A stretch of DNA of 64,000 nucleotides from Stenopsyche tienmushanensis (Eukaryota > Arthropoda > Insecta > Trichoptera > Stenopsychidae): positions 868,001 through 932,000 of the forward strand of contig WACJ01000501.1 in NCBI GenBank assembly GCA_008973525.1, given 5' to 3'. The notes beneath the pieces were generated by a model, which searched no databases, was not told the origin of the DNA, and worked only from the letters and a program-made list of their open reading frames with translations. The translations under genes and the position numbers were made by a program. Numbering within the stretch: the first letter of the stretch is position 1; every line of letters starts with the position of its first letter. Below, one piece after another: positions 36,101 through 46,718 of this stretch.

Positions 36101-39100
36101 TTGTCCTACAAATTTATATAAGAGGTGCCGGTTTTAAAACCATCAGCAGTGACAAGTAGTAATCCAATAATGCTTCATATTTGTGCTTAAAACAAATTCT
36201 GTAACATTGTGTATCGGTAGTGCCAAAATCGCATGCCATTTTTTATATCAGCAAATATGATCTATGTACCGTTACATCTTAATCTTCCTACAGTTGAAAT
36301 GCAGTAAGCAAGATTATCTTTCATTGGTGTCAGAACTTCCATCAAGTTAATATTTGTCTCAGAAAGTGGCCTTAAATGAGTTCCTTGTTGTAGAAATTCT
36401 TCGGTTTTGAATCAAAAAACCAAGAAAGGCGTTTTTTTATATCCTCCAAATTCATAAAAGAAATTGTGTTTAATAACTGCTCTAATATGCAACGCATGCC
36501 CTAACTCTGATAATTCAAAAGCAACTTTTAAGGGGCGCATTTTAAGGCTAACACTCCTCTCAACCTCATCTAGCACTTAAGATCACCCTGCAGTGGCACT
36601 ACCGATACTATAAAACCGCATTTCTTCGTTATATTTTAACAAATATATTCAGTAGTCTTGTTGCTTTTTCTATGTACATTATTATTTCTTCCTGAGATTA
36701 ATTTATGTGAATATATAAAAAGTAACCCGAGCATCGTATTTCATTTAGGTATTCTCTTTGGATTCTCCTGATACATTCCAGTGCTGGTACAATCCGGCTT
36801 TGAAAGACGCTCGAAATGCTAATATGGAGCGCATTGCCGAGCAGATCGCAACATTATGTGCAACTCTCGGAGAATATCCTGCAATTCGATATAGGAGGTA
36901 ATTTTAAAATAGATGTTTTTTAAATAGAAATTATTTTTACATGAAATTATAACAAATTGAAATGTTATTTCAGCGACCGCTTTAATGAAGATTTGGCACA
37001 ACATGTCAAACAAAAACTTGAATCGTACAAGGTAAGTTTTGTACGTATGTATATTTTTTGTTTACATTGGTTCTTGTATTAAATATATATTTTTTTAATG
37101 TAGGCTGATGATTCTACGATGGGAGACGGACCAGAGAAGGCTCGTTCTCAACTCTTGTTGTTGGATCGTGGCTTTGATTGTGTCTCGCCTCTTTTACACG
37201 AACTCACACTACAAGCTATGGCTTACGATTTATTACCGATTGAAAATGATGTTTATAAGTATGATATAATTATCCTGTGACATTCTTATTTATCCATGTT
37301 AAGAATGTAATATTTTTATATTATTTTCTAATAGGTATGAAGCTGCCCAAGGTGGTCCACTGAAGGAAGTTCTCTTAGATGAGAATGATGAGCTTTGGGT
37401 GGAGCTTCGTCATCAGCATATTGCTGTTGTATCACAGAGTGTAACAAAAAATTTGAAGAAATTCACTGAATCTAAAAGGATGGGCACCGGTAAGTCGCGA
37501 ATAAGGTTTTTTAAACGAAGATCAAATTTTTTCCAGTGTTGTATGATTATGCAATAACTTTCAATTTATAGGAGATAAGCAATCTGTTCGAGATTTGTCT
37601 CAGATGATCAAGAAGATGCCTCAGTATCAAAAGGAGTTGTCCAAGTATGCGACTCATCTTCATCTTGCTGAAGATTGCATGAAAAATTATCAAGGAAATG
37701 TCGATAAACTGTGCAAAGTTGAACAGGTATGTATTGCTTTAATGGGAAGGAAGTCTTTTTTAGTCTTCTTTTATCAATGTTAATTTAATGTTTCCAGGAT
37801 CTTGCAATGGGAACAGACGCAGAAGGCGAAAGAATTAAAGATCATATGCGAAACATTGTCCCCATACTCTTAGACAAAGTAAACACAATACATTCTTTTG
37901 TATATATCTATTATTAGAAGCATAAATTTAATATCATTAAACTATTTATATTTAGGATGTTTCCAATCCTGATAAAATGCGCATCATCGCACTGTATGTA
38001 ATGTCAAAGAATGGAATTTCTGAAGAAAATCTCAACAAATTGGTCACCCACGCTGAAATACTTCCTCAAGAAAAACAAACAGTTGCTAACCTTTCTCATC
38101 TTGGAATCAACGTCGTCATAGAAGTGAGTAATTAATAAATTAACATTTATAGTTGATAAGGGTCTTCGGACACCGTCTCAAAGAAAACGGCTCGACGCTT
38201 CCGTGGATCAACTCGATACCATGTATACGTTGCTTTCCCGTGCCTTGTCGGCACTAACACCACCTATACGTTCATCCAGAAGATCCGTTGAGTGAGCGTT
38301 CCAAATGAAACTTATGCAACACCTTCAATATCAAATGAATAAGGAGGTGAATGTATGATGCAGACGAAATGGATGTAAACCCGTCGTATGAATGGATATT
38401 GAATTATTTTTATAGAAACTCGTAAATGTTTATACTTATATTCAACAAAAAATCGTATTCTAAAGAATCTTTTAACTGTCATTAATTAAAATCGCTATCG
38501 TCGGATAAACTATTAATCTCTTTCAACAAAGAAAAGACGACTTTTGTTCATGTTGTCTTGAAAGTAGGCGTTTGTTTTGATAATTAAGATACTCGTATCA
38601 TTCTTATCGTTTACCAATTTTGATATTCCCTCTTGACTGTTCCGGAGAGGCATCATTAGCCGAGTATCACTACTCCTTTGTAAAATCTACTCCAGAAGTA
38701 AACTGGCAGGCTTGCACAGTAACCCTGTCCTTTTATTTTCGCAACACATTAGTAGACAAAAAAAAAGGGTTAATAAATTGGGATCACAGTCACCCACAAT
38801 TTTCGTGAGTTTTTCGTTAATTGAGATTACAGTCTCCCGCATTCAACTAGTGGCGCGCCGAGGGCTGTAATCTTCGTTTCTCGCATACAATGTGTTAATT
38901 TGAAAATATATTTTATTTCTAGGGTGGACGTAAGAAACAATTCTCTGTACCACGAAAAGAACGCATCACTGAGCAAACTTATCAGATGTCGCGTTGGACA
39001 CCGGTTATTAAAGACATTATGGAGGATGCTATCGAGGATCGACTTGACCAGAGAACATTCCCATTCCTTCCATTGCCTGCAGGGCGAGCATATGGTGCTG

Positions 39101-39507
39101 CCTACAATCCTCCTACCAGGTAAGAGTAATAGAGAAATATTAATGAGGTTTTAAATTGTAATAAATATTTATACAGATTTTATATATATATATATTTTAT
39201 AATTATTTAAAGCGCCCGTTATGGACAATGGCACAAGGATAAAACACAGCAGACGATTAAAAATGTCCCTCGACTTATTATTTTCGTAGTAGGCGGTAAG
39301 TTATCGATCGTATTAATTCAAAAATAAAACATCAATAACATGATTGTGAATAACGTTGCATGAATAATTTCAGGAGTGTGTTTCTCGGAGATTCGATGTG
39401 CATACGAGGTTACAGCAGCTATGAAAAATTGGGAAGTCATCATCGGTTCTTCCCACATAATAACACCAGAAAGCTTCCTTTCAGATTTGGCAAACCTTAG
39501 CGCTTAA
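30139..39507 (+). CDS. Rop: Rop / Munc18-type Sec1 family protein
   Basis: This gene encodes the Sec1/Munc18 protein that binds syntaxin and promotes SNARE assembly at the plasma membrane in exocytosis and synaptic release. Exons drawn from GT-AG signals and frame: 30139-30166, 34727-34888, 34962-35117, then 35326-35423 or 35740-35843, 36749-36897, 36974-37031, 37104-37258, 37335-37489, 37572-37726, 37798-37878, 37956-38123, 38923-39119, 39213-39295, 39374-39507. The joined frame is open to TAA: 594 residues with the second choice of exon 4 and 592 with the first, the usual family length. Landmarks: [128 protein letters not shown] and [15 protein letters not shown]. The first intron (4.6 kb) carries three repeats. 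An eight-alanine run sits in the loop after KPKGK (about 34770-34793). Confidence 0.96.
31216..31425 (-). pseudogene. Mariner transposase remnant (copy 3)
   Basis: Minus-strand ORF of 69 codons: [20 protein letters not shown], then [20 protein letters not shown] with [10 protein letters not shown], the linker and first catalytic block of the same mariner subfamily as 2796-3175 and 21160-21560. Truncated on both sides. Lies in Rop intron 1, antisense to the gene. Confidence 0.8.
31735..32030. repeat. Tandem-monomer repeat C, copy 2
   Basis: Three AT-starting units near 31735, 31858 and 31997, collinear with 26298-26590, including TGCGCTGCCATACCGTTCAT, TTCCGCGAGTAACATAGGC and CTTACAGTAGATCTT. 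Lies within Rop intron 1. Confidence 0.55.
33050..33264. repeat. Interspersed repeat B, copy 2, ending at TTAA
   Basis: Shares several blocks with 20815-21160. Its right edge CACTACTTAAAGGGTTAA has the style of a piggyBac-like terminus, suggesting that repeat B is a non-autonomous TTAA element. Confidence 0.45.
33339..34317 (-). mobile_element. piggyBac-like element with residual cysteine-rich domain
   Basis: TTAA at 33335-33338 and at 34318-34321 flank a 979-bp element. The left end CCCTTTTAGTGCCGGGCT and the reverse complement of the right end, CCCTTTGAGTGCCGGAGG, are inverted repeats differing at one base over the first 15. A subterminal palindrome GCCGATATATCGGC occurs twice near the right end (about 34246-34259 and 34288-34301). 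On the minus strand (about 34045-33900) one frame reads [20 protein letters not shown] and [18 protein letters not shown], matching the C-terminal cysteine-rich domain of piggyBac transposases (CxxC...CxxC spacing). The DDE domain is deleted, so it is non-autonomous. It sits in Rop intron 1 in the opposite orientation. Confidence 0.85.
35326..35423 (+). other. Rop exon 4a (alternative)
   Basis: Acceptor TTGTTACCAG|CATG and donor CGACAG|GTTTGT. With the G left over from exon 3 it encodes [20 protein letters not shown] then [13 protein letters not shown]. It is 98 nt and ends on a codon boundary. Compared with exon 4b it is two residues shorter between the Phe and the conserved IRTLKEI and has a different helix sequence (EEIVKIRKY against [11 protein letters not shown]). 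Confidence 0.9.
35740..35843 (+). other. Rop exon 4b (alternative)
   Basis: Acceptor TTCTAATAG|TCTG and donor TCTCAG|GTTAAT. With the G from exon 3 it encodes [20 protein letters not shown] then [15 protein letters not shown]. It is 104 nt, the same phase class as exon 4a. This version is nearly identical to my recollection of fly Rop in this region and equals mammalian Munc18-1 in length, so it is probably the ancestral form. Confidence 0.92.
36211..36608. mobile_element. MITE-like element with 15-bp perfect inverted ends in Rop intron
   Basis: GTATCGGTAGTGCCA at 36211-36225 is repeated exactly in inverted orientation at 36594-36608. If the ends are TCGGTAGTGCCA the flanks are TA on both sides, as in Tc/mariner insertions. 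The interior minus strand reads as protein-like stretches with a frame break ([20 protein letters not shown], then [20 protein letters not shown]), perhaps a captured or residual transposase piece. It lies between exon 4b and exon 5. Confidence 0.6.
38124..38922 (+). other. Rop intron 11 with possible repeat insertions
   Basis: An 800-bp intron, longer than its neighbours. The 38165-38330 part is less AT-rich and looks foreign. TTAA-bounded sequence near 38774-38897 with GGCTGTAATCTTCG-type words could be another small TTAA element. Neither is proven. Confidence 0.35.
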
Positions 39508-42500
39508 ATATTTATTTCGAAATAGCGTAATCTTTCAACAATGTGAATGAAGATTTGATTTTATTTTTAAGCGCAAAAATTATTCATTGTTAATTTTTCA
39601 TTTCATGCCCAGCATTATGTTAATTTATTTCATTAAAATGTACATTTAGCTAATAACTGTTAATTTTTATAGAGAAAAAAATGACAAAACATTATTCCCA
39701 CGAGTTATTTTTAATTATATTTTTTCTAATGTTCTGGGAATCGCTTGACTCATCGATCTCAAATTAAGTATTGACATGTAACAAATAAAAATTTCCATAG
39801 TGATAATTACGCTTCTTATTTTGTAGCATTATCTTCAGACATTGTTCTAGAATTATCTATCTTCATCAATTGAACCATGTGGATAATGATGGTAATTCAA
39901 TAATTGAAAATTTTTATGTAGAATAATGAGTCGTTGCAATTGTTTAATACGGGTGGGTGCCTGTAAAATTTTGAGACATTTTCGTCACGCGAGTAACGCC
40001 TGTTGTAAAATAGTAGAGTTAGCATCATGTCAATGAAAGTATATATTTTTAAAATATATATTAATAATGTCAGGCATGTTAGTTTTACGAAAATATCAAT
40101 ATTTTGCCTTGAAAATGTAACTATTGACTTTCTTGACATAAATGACTAATACGCAGTTTTTATTTATTGTATGGTATTTAATAAAAGGCGATTTATGAAG
40201 TGATTGAATTCTATTATCAATTTTAATTAACAATGAAAGACGTAAGCCGATCTTTCTTCATTGCCATCCCTTAATTTACGCAACTGAAGTGCATTCTACT
40301 GTGCGAGAGACGTGGATCGTTAACATTAATGCCGTAGATGATAGTATCATTTCAAATTTGAACCCAAGTCAAATGAACATTTGTGTATGTCTATTTTTGT
40401 TATAATTGCGTATAATTTAATATCGATCAATGTGTGTTTTTAGTTTGATTTAATTTTTTCTTTTGCTTTATTAACTAGTAGCGTTTACCAAATATTTAAT
40501 ATACAATTGATATCTTTTAATGTTAGTAAGGTTTTGTAACAATTAGAGAATTTTGATACAATGTGAAGATATAATGGATGTTATATTATTCATTATGATG
40601 AAAATTTATTGATTTGCTGTTCAATCTCTAAATAATATGGAACAGTACAATATCTTTTTTTGTAAATATTTATAACAAAATAATATTTCAAAGTTAATCT
40701 TATCCGTTAAAGATTGTTTTTTTTTTATTAATTTACTCATGTTTGTGTATCACTTCAATCTTAATTAGCTTGAAGGAAGAGTTGTTTTTTTGATCTTTAA
40801 TGGATATGCAGTTTTTAACATACTTTTTATGTATATATATATAATTTTAACTGTTTTTATAAATGTTTATATACATATGTTATCTCTTATTTTGTTATTT
40901 TATATTTAAAGAGTTTATCTTTCTATAATCTGGCTATTTATATTAATATACTGAATATAAATTTGGTTTTATAGGTACATTGTAATGCAGCGTGTTTAAC
41001 CCAATTTAATAATCTCTGTAGTGGTGAACGAGCATACCTAATACATAAACAAGTAATTCAATGTTTTTGCACTGTTGTTAACATTATAAATTAAGTCTTC
41101 AATTTATTTAAATCTTATTTTGTTTTAAATTTATATTTATATTAGCAGTTTCCGTAAGTTATGTTGTTATGAAAATAGTCTCAAAGGGCCGTTACCAGTC
41201 ACCAAATCATGAAGGAATGGTCTTAAAAGTTATTTTTCTTCCAATAATCTACTGTTGTATGTGGAACCCAAACACCTTAATTTTCCAGGTCGTTTCAGAT
41301 CACTAGACGTCTCAGTCCCTCACAGAATATAGACGGTTTAGGGCCTCGTTGCTTAGGTTTAGAACAGACTTCGTTTCTGACTTCAGACCTTATTTCTGAC
41401 TTCAGAGTGTCCGTGTGGAGTCCGTTTTGATGCATCAGTGATCTGAAATTCGGACCGATTGGACACGGAAACTTAGTTTCCAATTTTAGAGCTTTCTGTA
41501 AGAGTTTCGCATCTTATTTTAGATAACATCTTATTCACGCAACATTGTAAGGGAACTGCTGATATTTAATTTCGTTTAAAATTCGTGTTTAATTCGCAAA
41601 TTCTATTATCCCGTAAGCCTAGTCAATCCTGCTTTATATATTCGGTATTGATTTGAAACGAGTGAAATATTTACATTATTCATATTTTCCGAGGTAGCTT
41701 TAGGTTGCATAAAGACTTCTAATTATATTATATTTTACCTATAAGGAGACAATATAATTATTTTTTAAATCAATTTTCATTATGTAGTTTATAATCATTG
41801 AAATGTTCATAATAAAATTTAATAAAAAAAAGGGACAACAAATATTAAAATGTGTTCTATTGGCCACCACTCTGTAAGAAATGCGCGTACAGAGCAAATG
41901 TAATTTATTTTTCATCCGGAATACCGCATTTTGATGTTTCAACATAGGAGTGCATTGCACAATAGTTGCCCTTTTTATAATCTACTGTGTATATTTTTTC
42001 AAAATGTTATATTTTAGTATCGCACTATTTATAATACAAGTGTATAACTTTTTAATCGTGATAATATTAGAGAGTGATTTTTCAAATCAATCGATTTACG
42101 TATGTTTACAGAGAATGTTTCCTTCTTTTTAATAATGTAACAAAGCAATATTCCACTGGCTTTTCGACGATTCCGTGGTGGCTAATAATATGATGATTCT
42201 GGTTTTATTGCATAGCAGTTATATCATTAAAATTTAAAAAAACGTTGCCTACATAGTAATAAGATTAAATGTGTTATTAATTATTAATGTACTGTGTCTG
42301 AATGCATATTTATAGGCATCGCTCTGAATGTTTCAAATTCCATTTTCTATATAAATATATATATATATATATATACATATTATGTGATCAAAAGTGTCTG
42401 TATTTATCAACTTTTAAAGAAACACTGCTGCATTTTCATTATTGGTATACATATGAGATAATTTTACCGTATACGTTTACTCGGCTTTGCGTGTATTTCT

Positions 42501-44095
42501 TTAAATAATTTAGTTAAAATTACATTCGCTCTCGTGAGTAAAGATATATTTTATACGATGCAGCAGTATTTTATTCAATTCGTTGATGCATGTAAAATTT
42601 ATAGATTGATAAGATATTCTTTCTGAAAGAAAAAAATAATAACAGTAGAGTAGAGGAAATTGGATCGTCTAATCTTTTTAAAGTTATTAAAGTAAAGGAC
42701 TTGTCAATTGATTCATAAAATGTATTTATCTGAATAACTTGTTAGATAATCCTATTTCATGCATTGTTATATGAGAACTCTGTCTCAAATTCTAAGTATT
42801 AAATTATATATTCGCCACCATCTATATCTTTTATTATTGATCCTTCCCCTTTTGATTTTCCTAATCAAGATGAGCTTATAAACAAGCCAGTAGTCATTTT
42901 AGATTACATAAAAAATATGGGCAAGGTGGACACGGCAGATTAATAAACATCCTGCATAACAAAATACTATATTTTTATTCATAAACACCCAATTTTTTCA
43001 TTTTATTCCATCCAAACATTTTTTTTAAGAAATATACAAAAAATGGCTTGGGGTTGGTAGAAACTTTTATGAAAAAATCTTGGAGCCCAAAGGGTTAATC
43101 CACTTGAGATCAACAGCAGTTACGAGGCGTAAACTTAAACTCACTCACTAACTTTACGCACCTCCCCTACTCATTTTTGGACTGTTTTGAAGCTTTACAT
43201 ACACTTCGTATTATGTATTGCTCTGAGAAATGTTTGATTGTTATGAAAATTGAAGATCTGTCGTATGACACTTCAATTCTTCTGGAATCATCATCCAGTA
43301 GTTGGTACGTATAAGATTTCAAATAGCGTAGTTATGTGAGTATCACCATTTTCATGTAATATTTCTTTTTTAAAACGTGAAAATTGAAAGGCGTTAACTA
43401 ACAAATCATTAATAATTAAAGTAAATAAAAATATATTAAAATCCACAATTTTACACGTTATTAGTAAATTAATTCCTTTATCATTTGTGTATTTTAAAGC
43501 ATGTCTCTTTAAAGATTTTAAATTTTCTGGATCAAATATATTGCCAATTATCGGGAAAAATATATCGGGAATTTATAGATTTACGCCTATAGATCATTGT
43601 TTTGGAAAGCTTCTAGATTAAATTAATCAATTGCATATTTATGTTGATTCATTAAAAATACTAATATTTGTTACGAATCATTGAAATCATCTCAAATTAA
43701 TTTTACATTAAATGACTGTGTATTTTATTGCAGAGAGATTACGATGCAAAGATCATCAAAGCAAATATTATATAATTTGTTTTCCATTGACTTATAACAT
43801 TTATTGATATCTACTTGCGTCAAGAGGGGAAAGGTTATCAAATATTAGTTATTCAAACGTATTTTAAATTCAATCAAATATACTTAAACTTTACTAATGT
43901 GAATTTATTAATATCATTTCAAATGGTTTTATCCAATCCATAATACGGAGTATATTAAATTTAACTGATTTATATCTACATTTTTAATCCACCCTTATGA
44001 TGCATTCATTTTATTAACCACCAGTTTTCTACTTTAAATTGTTATAAACTATGAACGATGCCAATACTGCAATATCCAGCATATTGTAGAAAATA
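39508..44095. other. Rop 3' UTR and long intergenic stretch
   Basis: AT-rich with many possible poly(A) signals (for example ACAAATAAAAATT near 39780), so the 3' end of Rop cannot be fixed. No gene recognised. A TA microsatellite lies at about 42353-42376. A tandem TTTCTGACTTCAGA pair is at about 41373-41408. Confidence 0.45.
41440..41510. repeat. Interspersed repeat D, copy 1
   Basis: Shares TTGGACACGGAAAC and TAATTTTAGGGCTTTCTG-like words (ATTTTAGAGCTTTCTG here) in the same order with 56275-56345. Class unknown. Confidence 0.4.
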
Positions 44096-44099
44096 GCTA

Positions 44100-44442
44100 G
44101 AATGCTAGCAGCGTTACGGATTCCAAATTTAGTGGCGTATTTGGTTGTTTTCCTTCACTGAATTTAGCTATAGTTGTCCCAGCTTCCTGAGTATTCGTGG
44201 TCATCCCTTATTTAAAACTTCTGTCAATCCCCGAAGACCTCTTAAGCGTTCTGTTGCTGGTGGTTGTGTTAACCATTTGGTTCCATCTAGAATTTATTCT
44301 GTATGTAATACTGCCTATTTTTCAAACTTTTTTTTTGGAACATGAAGAAAAACATTATTTCCAATACAAATTCTATAAAAAAAATCTCATTGTAAAAGGA
44401 AAAATGATTGACCGGGGCCTACTTATTTACCAAAAGGCTTAA
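44100..44442 (+). CDS. Hydrophobic unrecognised ORF upstream of ASS
   Basis: From 44197 an 81-codon frame contains a strongly hydrophobic run (LLSVLLLVVVLTIWFHLEF, then ILYVILPIFQTFFLEHEEKH) that would make one or two membrane segments. An upstream frame (MLAALRIPNLVAYLVVFLH at 44102) could belong with it after frameshifts. It ends about 200 bp before the ASS start codon. I do not recognise the family. It may be a decayed membrane protein gene. Confidence 0.25.
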
Positions 44443-44643
44443 CATATGCAAGTAAGTAAAATATAAATGACTTATCAAGCATTTCAAAACGAAATTAAAA
44501 TAAAGCACATTTCGTTTGAAGCCATAGGTTTGATTTGTTAAAAAAATAATAAACACTGTTTACATTTAATGTTCGAGATAAATTTATAATTGCGAAAACC
44601 GTCTAGATTAACAATAAATATTTTGCCATCACAATTAGCAAAG

Positions 44644-46614
44644 ATGTCAAGGGAATTGGTAATACTCGCATACTCCGGAGGATTAGATACGAGCTGTATT
44701 TTAAAATGGTATACAATTTATAGCATTCACTAATTTCGACTGCATTAAAAAAATTCTAATCATTTTTGTTACGCAAACTTCACAGGTTGTTAGATAAAAA
44801 ATTCGACGTGATCTGTTATATGGCAGACGTCGGACAGGATGAAGATTTTTCAGCCGCTAAACAAAAAGCCTTAAAGATAGGCGCTAAAGACGTAAGGAAT
44901 AATAAATTATTTTTGGATAAAACGATCGAATGCGTGCTAAAAACATTGATCATCAGGTGATAATAGATGATCGAAGACGCGATTTCGTCGAAAATTATAT
45001 GCTGCCGTCAATACAAATGGGACTGCAATATGAATCTCGATATTTATTGGGGACATCGTTGGCGCGTCCGTGCATTGCAGAGGGTCTTGTTAATACAGGC
45101 TAAGAAATTTGACGCAAGGTAATGGAGATATATTCAATGCTATTTAGTTATGGATGGCTTTTATTTAATAAAATTATTTTAGCTATGTCTCCCACGGAGC
45201 AACAGGAAAAGGAAACGATCAAGTCAGATTTGAATTGAGCGTCTATGCCATGTGGCCAGAAGCAAAGGTATAAATTAAATTATAATTTATTTATATTATT
45301 TTCTTTGTTTATATTGTTGAGCAATATTTTTTGTCTTCAAGTCCTTGTGAATTCCGTTGAAAGTCCTATGAAATTATTTGAACTGCATATAAATTTATTA
45401 ACAATTGTTTCGAAGGTAATAGCGCCGTGGCGTGAAGAGGATTTCTTCAAAACATTCAAAGGTCGACAAGATTTAATCAAATACGCTGAAAAAAATGGTA
45501 TTCCTGTGCCTGTTACTCCGAAAGAACCGTGGTCCATGGATGCCAATATAATGCATATTAGGTTTGAATTTATCAACGATCAATAGCTTATAAAATCCAG
45601 TATTTTCAATTTTTTTATCATATTTCAGTTACGAATCTGGGATTTTAGAAAATCCATCGACGACCGCACCTGATAATTTGTTCAAAATGACTTGTAATCC
45701 TATTGATACGCCAAATAGGCCGACAGTTATTGATATTCAATTTGAAAATGGTAATAATTGGATTACAAATTTTAATCATTTATGGTTTCATAATATAAAT
45801 ATTGCAATACACATTTACAGGTTTACCGAATTCGGTACTGATTCATAGAGCGGACGGGCACAAAGAAGCGACCACTGACCCTTTGATGATGGTTCAAATG
45901 CTAAATAAAGTGGGCGGAGAGCACGGAATCGGCAGAATTGATATAGTCGAGAATCGATTTATTGGTCTCAAGGTATATTTTAAATTGACCGTATTTGCCA
46001 ATTATTATCAAATATTTAATTATATTCACTTTGATTTAGTCTCGGGGTGTATATGAAACACCGGCAGGAACAATTTTATTTGTTGCACACCAAGATTTGG
46101 AAGTATTTAGCTTGGATAAAGAAGTCTTAAGGTCAATTTAATAACAAAAATATGAGTTGAAAAAAATGACCAAATATAATATTTAAACTAATTTTGCAGA
46201 CTCAAGAAACTATTCCAAGATAAAATGTCCGATTTTGTGTATAACGGCTTTTGGTTTTCGCCGGAATCATTCTACGCCAAACATTGCTTGATTCATTCAC
46301 AGGACGGCGTCAATGGAAACGTCCTTTTGCAAATATTCAAAGGAAACTGGTATTTAATCTACGCTCAATTGTCGTTTGTTAATCTATTTTAAATCGCGCT
46401 AATAATATATTTTTTTACAGTTGTCGTGTTGAATCGACACAACGACGTATCTTTGTACAGCGAAAAATTGGTCAGCATGGATGAACACGGCGGATTGCAA
46501 CCGGATCATGCTACCGGTTTCATAAATATACACGCAATTCGCCTTAAAGAATTTGCGCGTTTTATGCAACAGAGCAAAAAAACACAACAATCGGTTAATA
46601 AATTGAGCAAATAA
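44644..46614 (+). CDS. Ass: Argininosuccinate synthase, ten exons, two single-base frame breaks
   Basis: Argininosuccinate synthase joins citrulline and aspartate using ATP, in the arginine/urea cycle in the cytosol. Exons by splice signals: 44644-44708, 44786-44891, 44957-45118, 45183-45267, 45416-45561, 45629-45750, 45821-45972, 46040-46131, 46200-46349, 46421-46614. Landmarks: the ATP-pyrophosphatase loop [10 protein letters not shown] (residues 9-18), [84 protein letters not shown] and [29 protein letters not shown] and [14 protein letters not shown]. Length fits the family (about 412 in human). Two one-base surpluses break the frame: GG at 45098-45099 in exon 3, giving an early TAA, and a T near 46348 at the exon 9 donor. 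All splice sites and the rest of the coding sequence look intact, so sequencing or assembly indels and a very young pseudogene are both possible. Confidence 0.9.
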
Positions 46615-46665
46615 ATGGGTTACAATATACAGGATAATAAGATTTAAAATATTTTTAATGATCTA

Positions 46666-46671
46666 AATAAA
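46666..46671 (+). terminator. Likely poly(A) signal of ASS
   Basis: AATAAA 52 bases after the ASS stop codon, within the 104-bp gap to the convergent zinc-finger gene. Confidence 0.6.
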
Positions 46672-46718
46672 AATATCTTTGATTGTTTTTGCATTTTTAT
46701 TTAGACGTTATATAAAAT

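Noticed and set aside
38165..38330. Possible additional alternative exon in Rop intron 11
   Set aside because: No acceptor and donor pair in the right phase and no Munc18-like residues; more likely a repeat.
45245..45415. Open frame running through ASS intron 4 into exon 5, as if the intron were coding
   Set aside because: The family sequence resumes exactly at the acceptor TTTCGAAG|GTAATAGCG, and the intron translation is low-complexity.
46426..46614. Separate small gene at the end of ASS
   Set aside because: It is the last ASS exon; the sequence [15 protein letters not shown] and ATGFINI is diagnostic.
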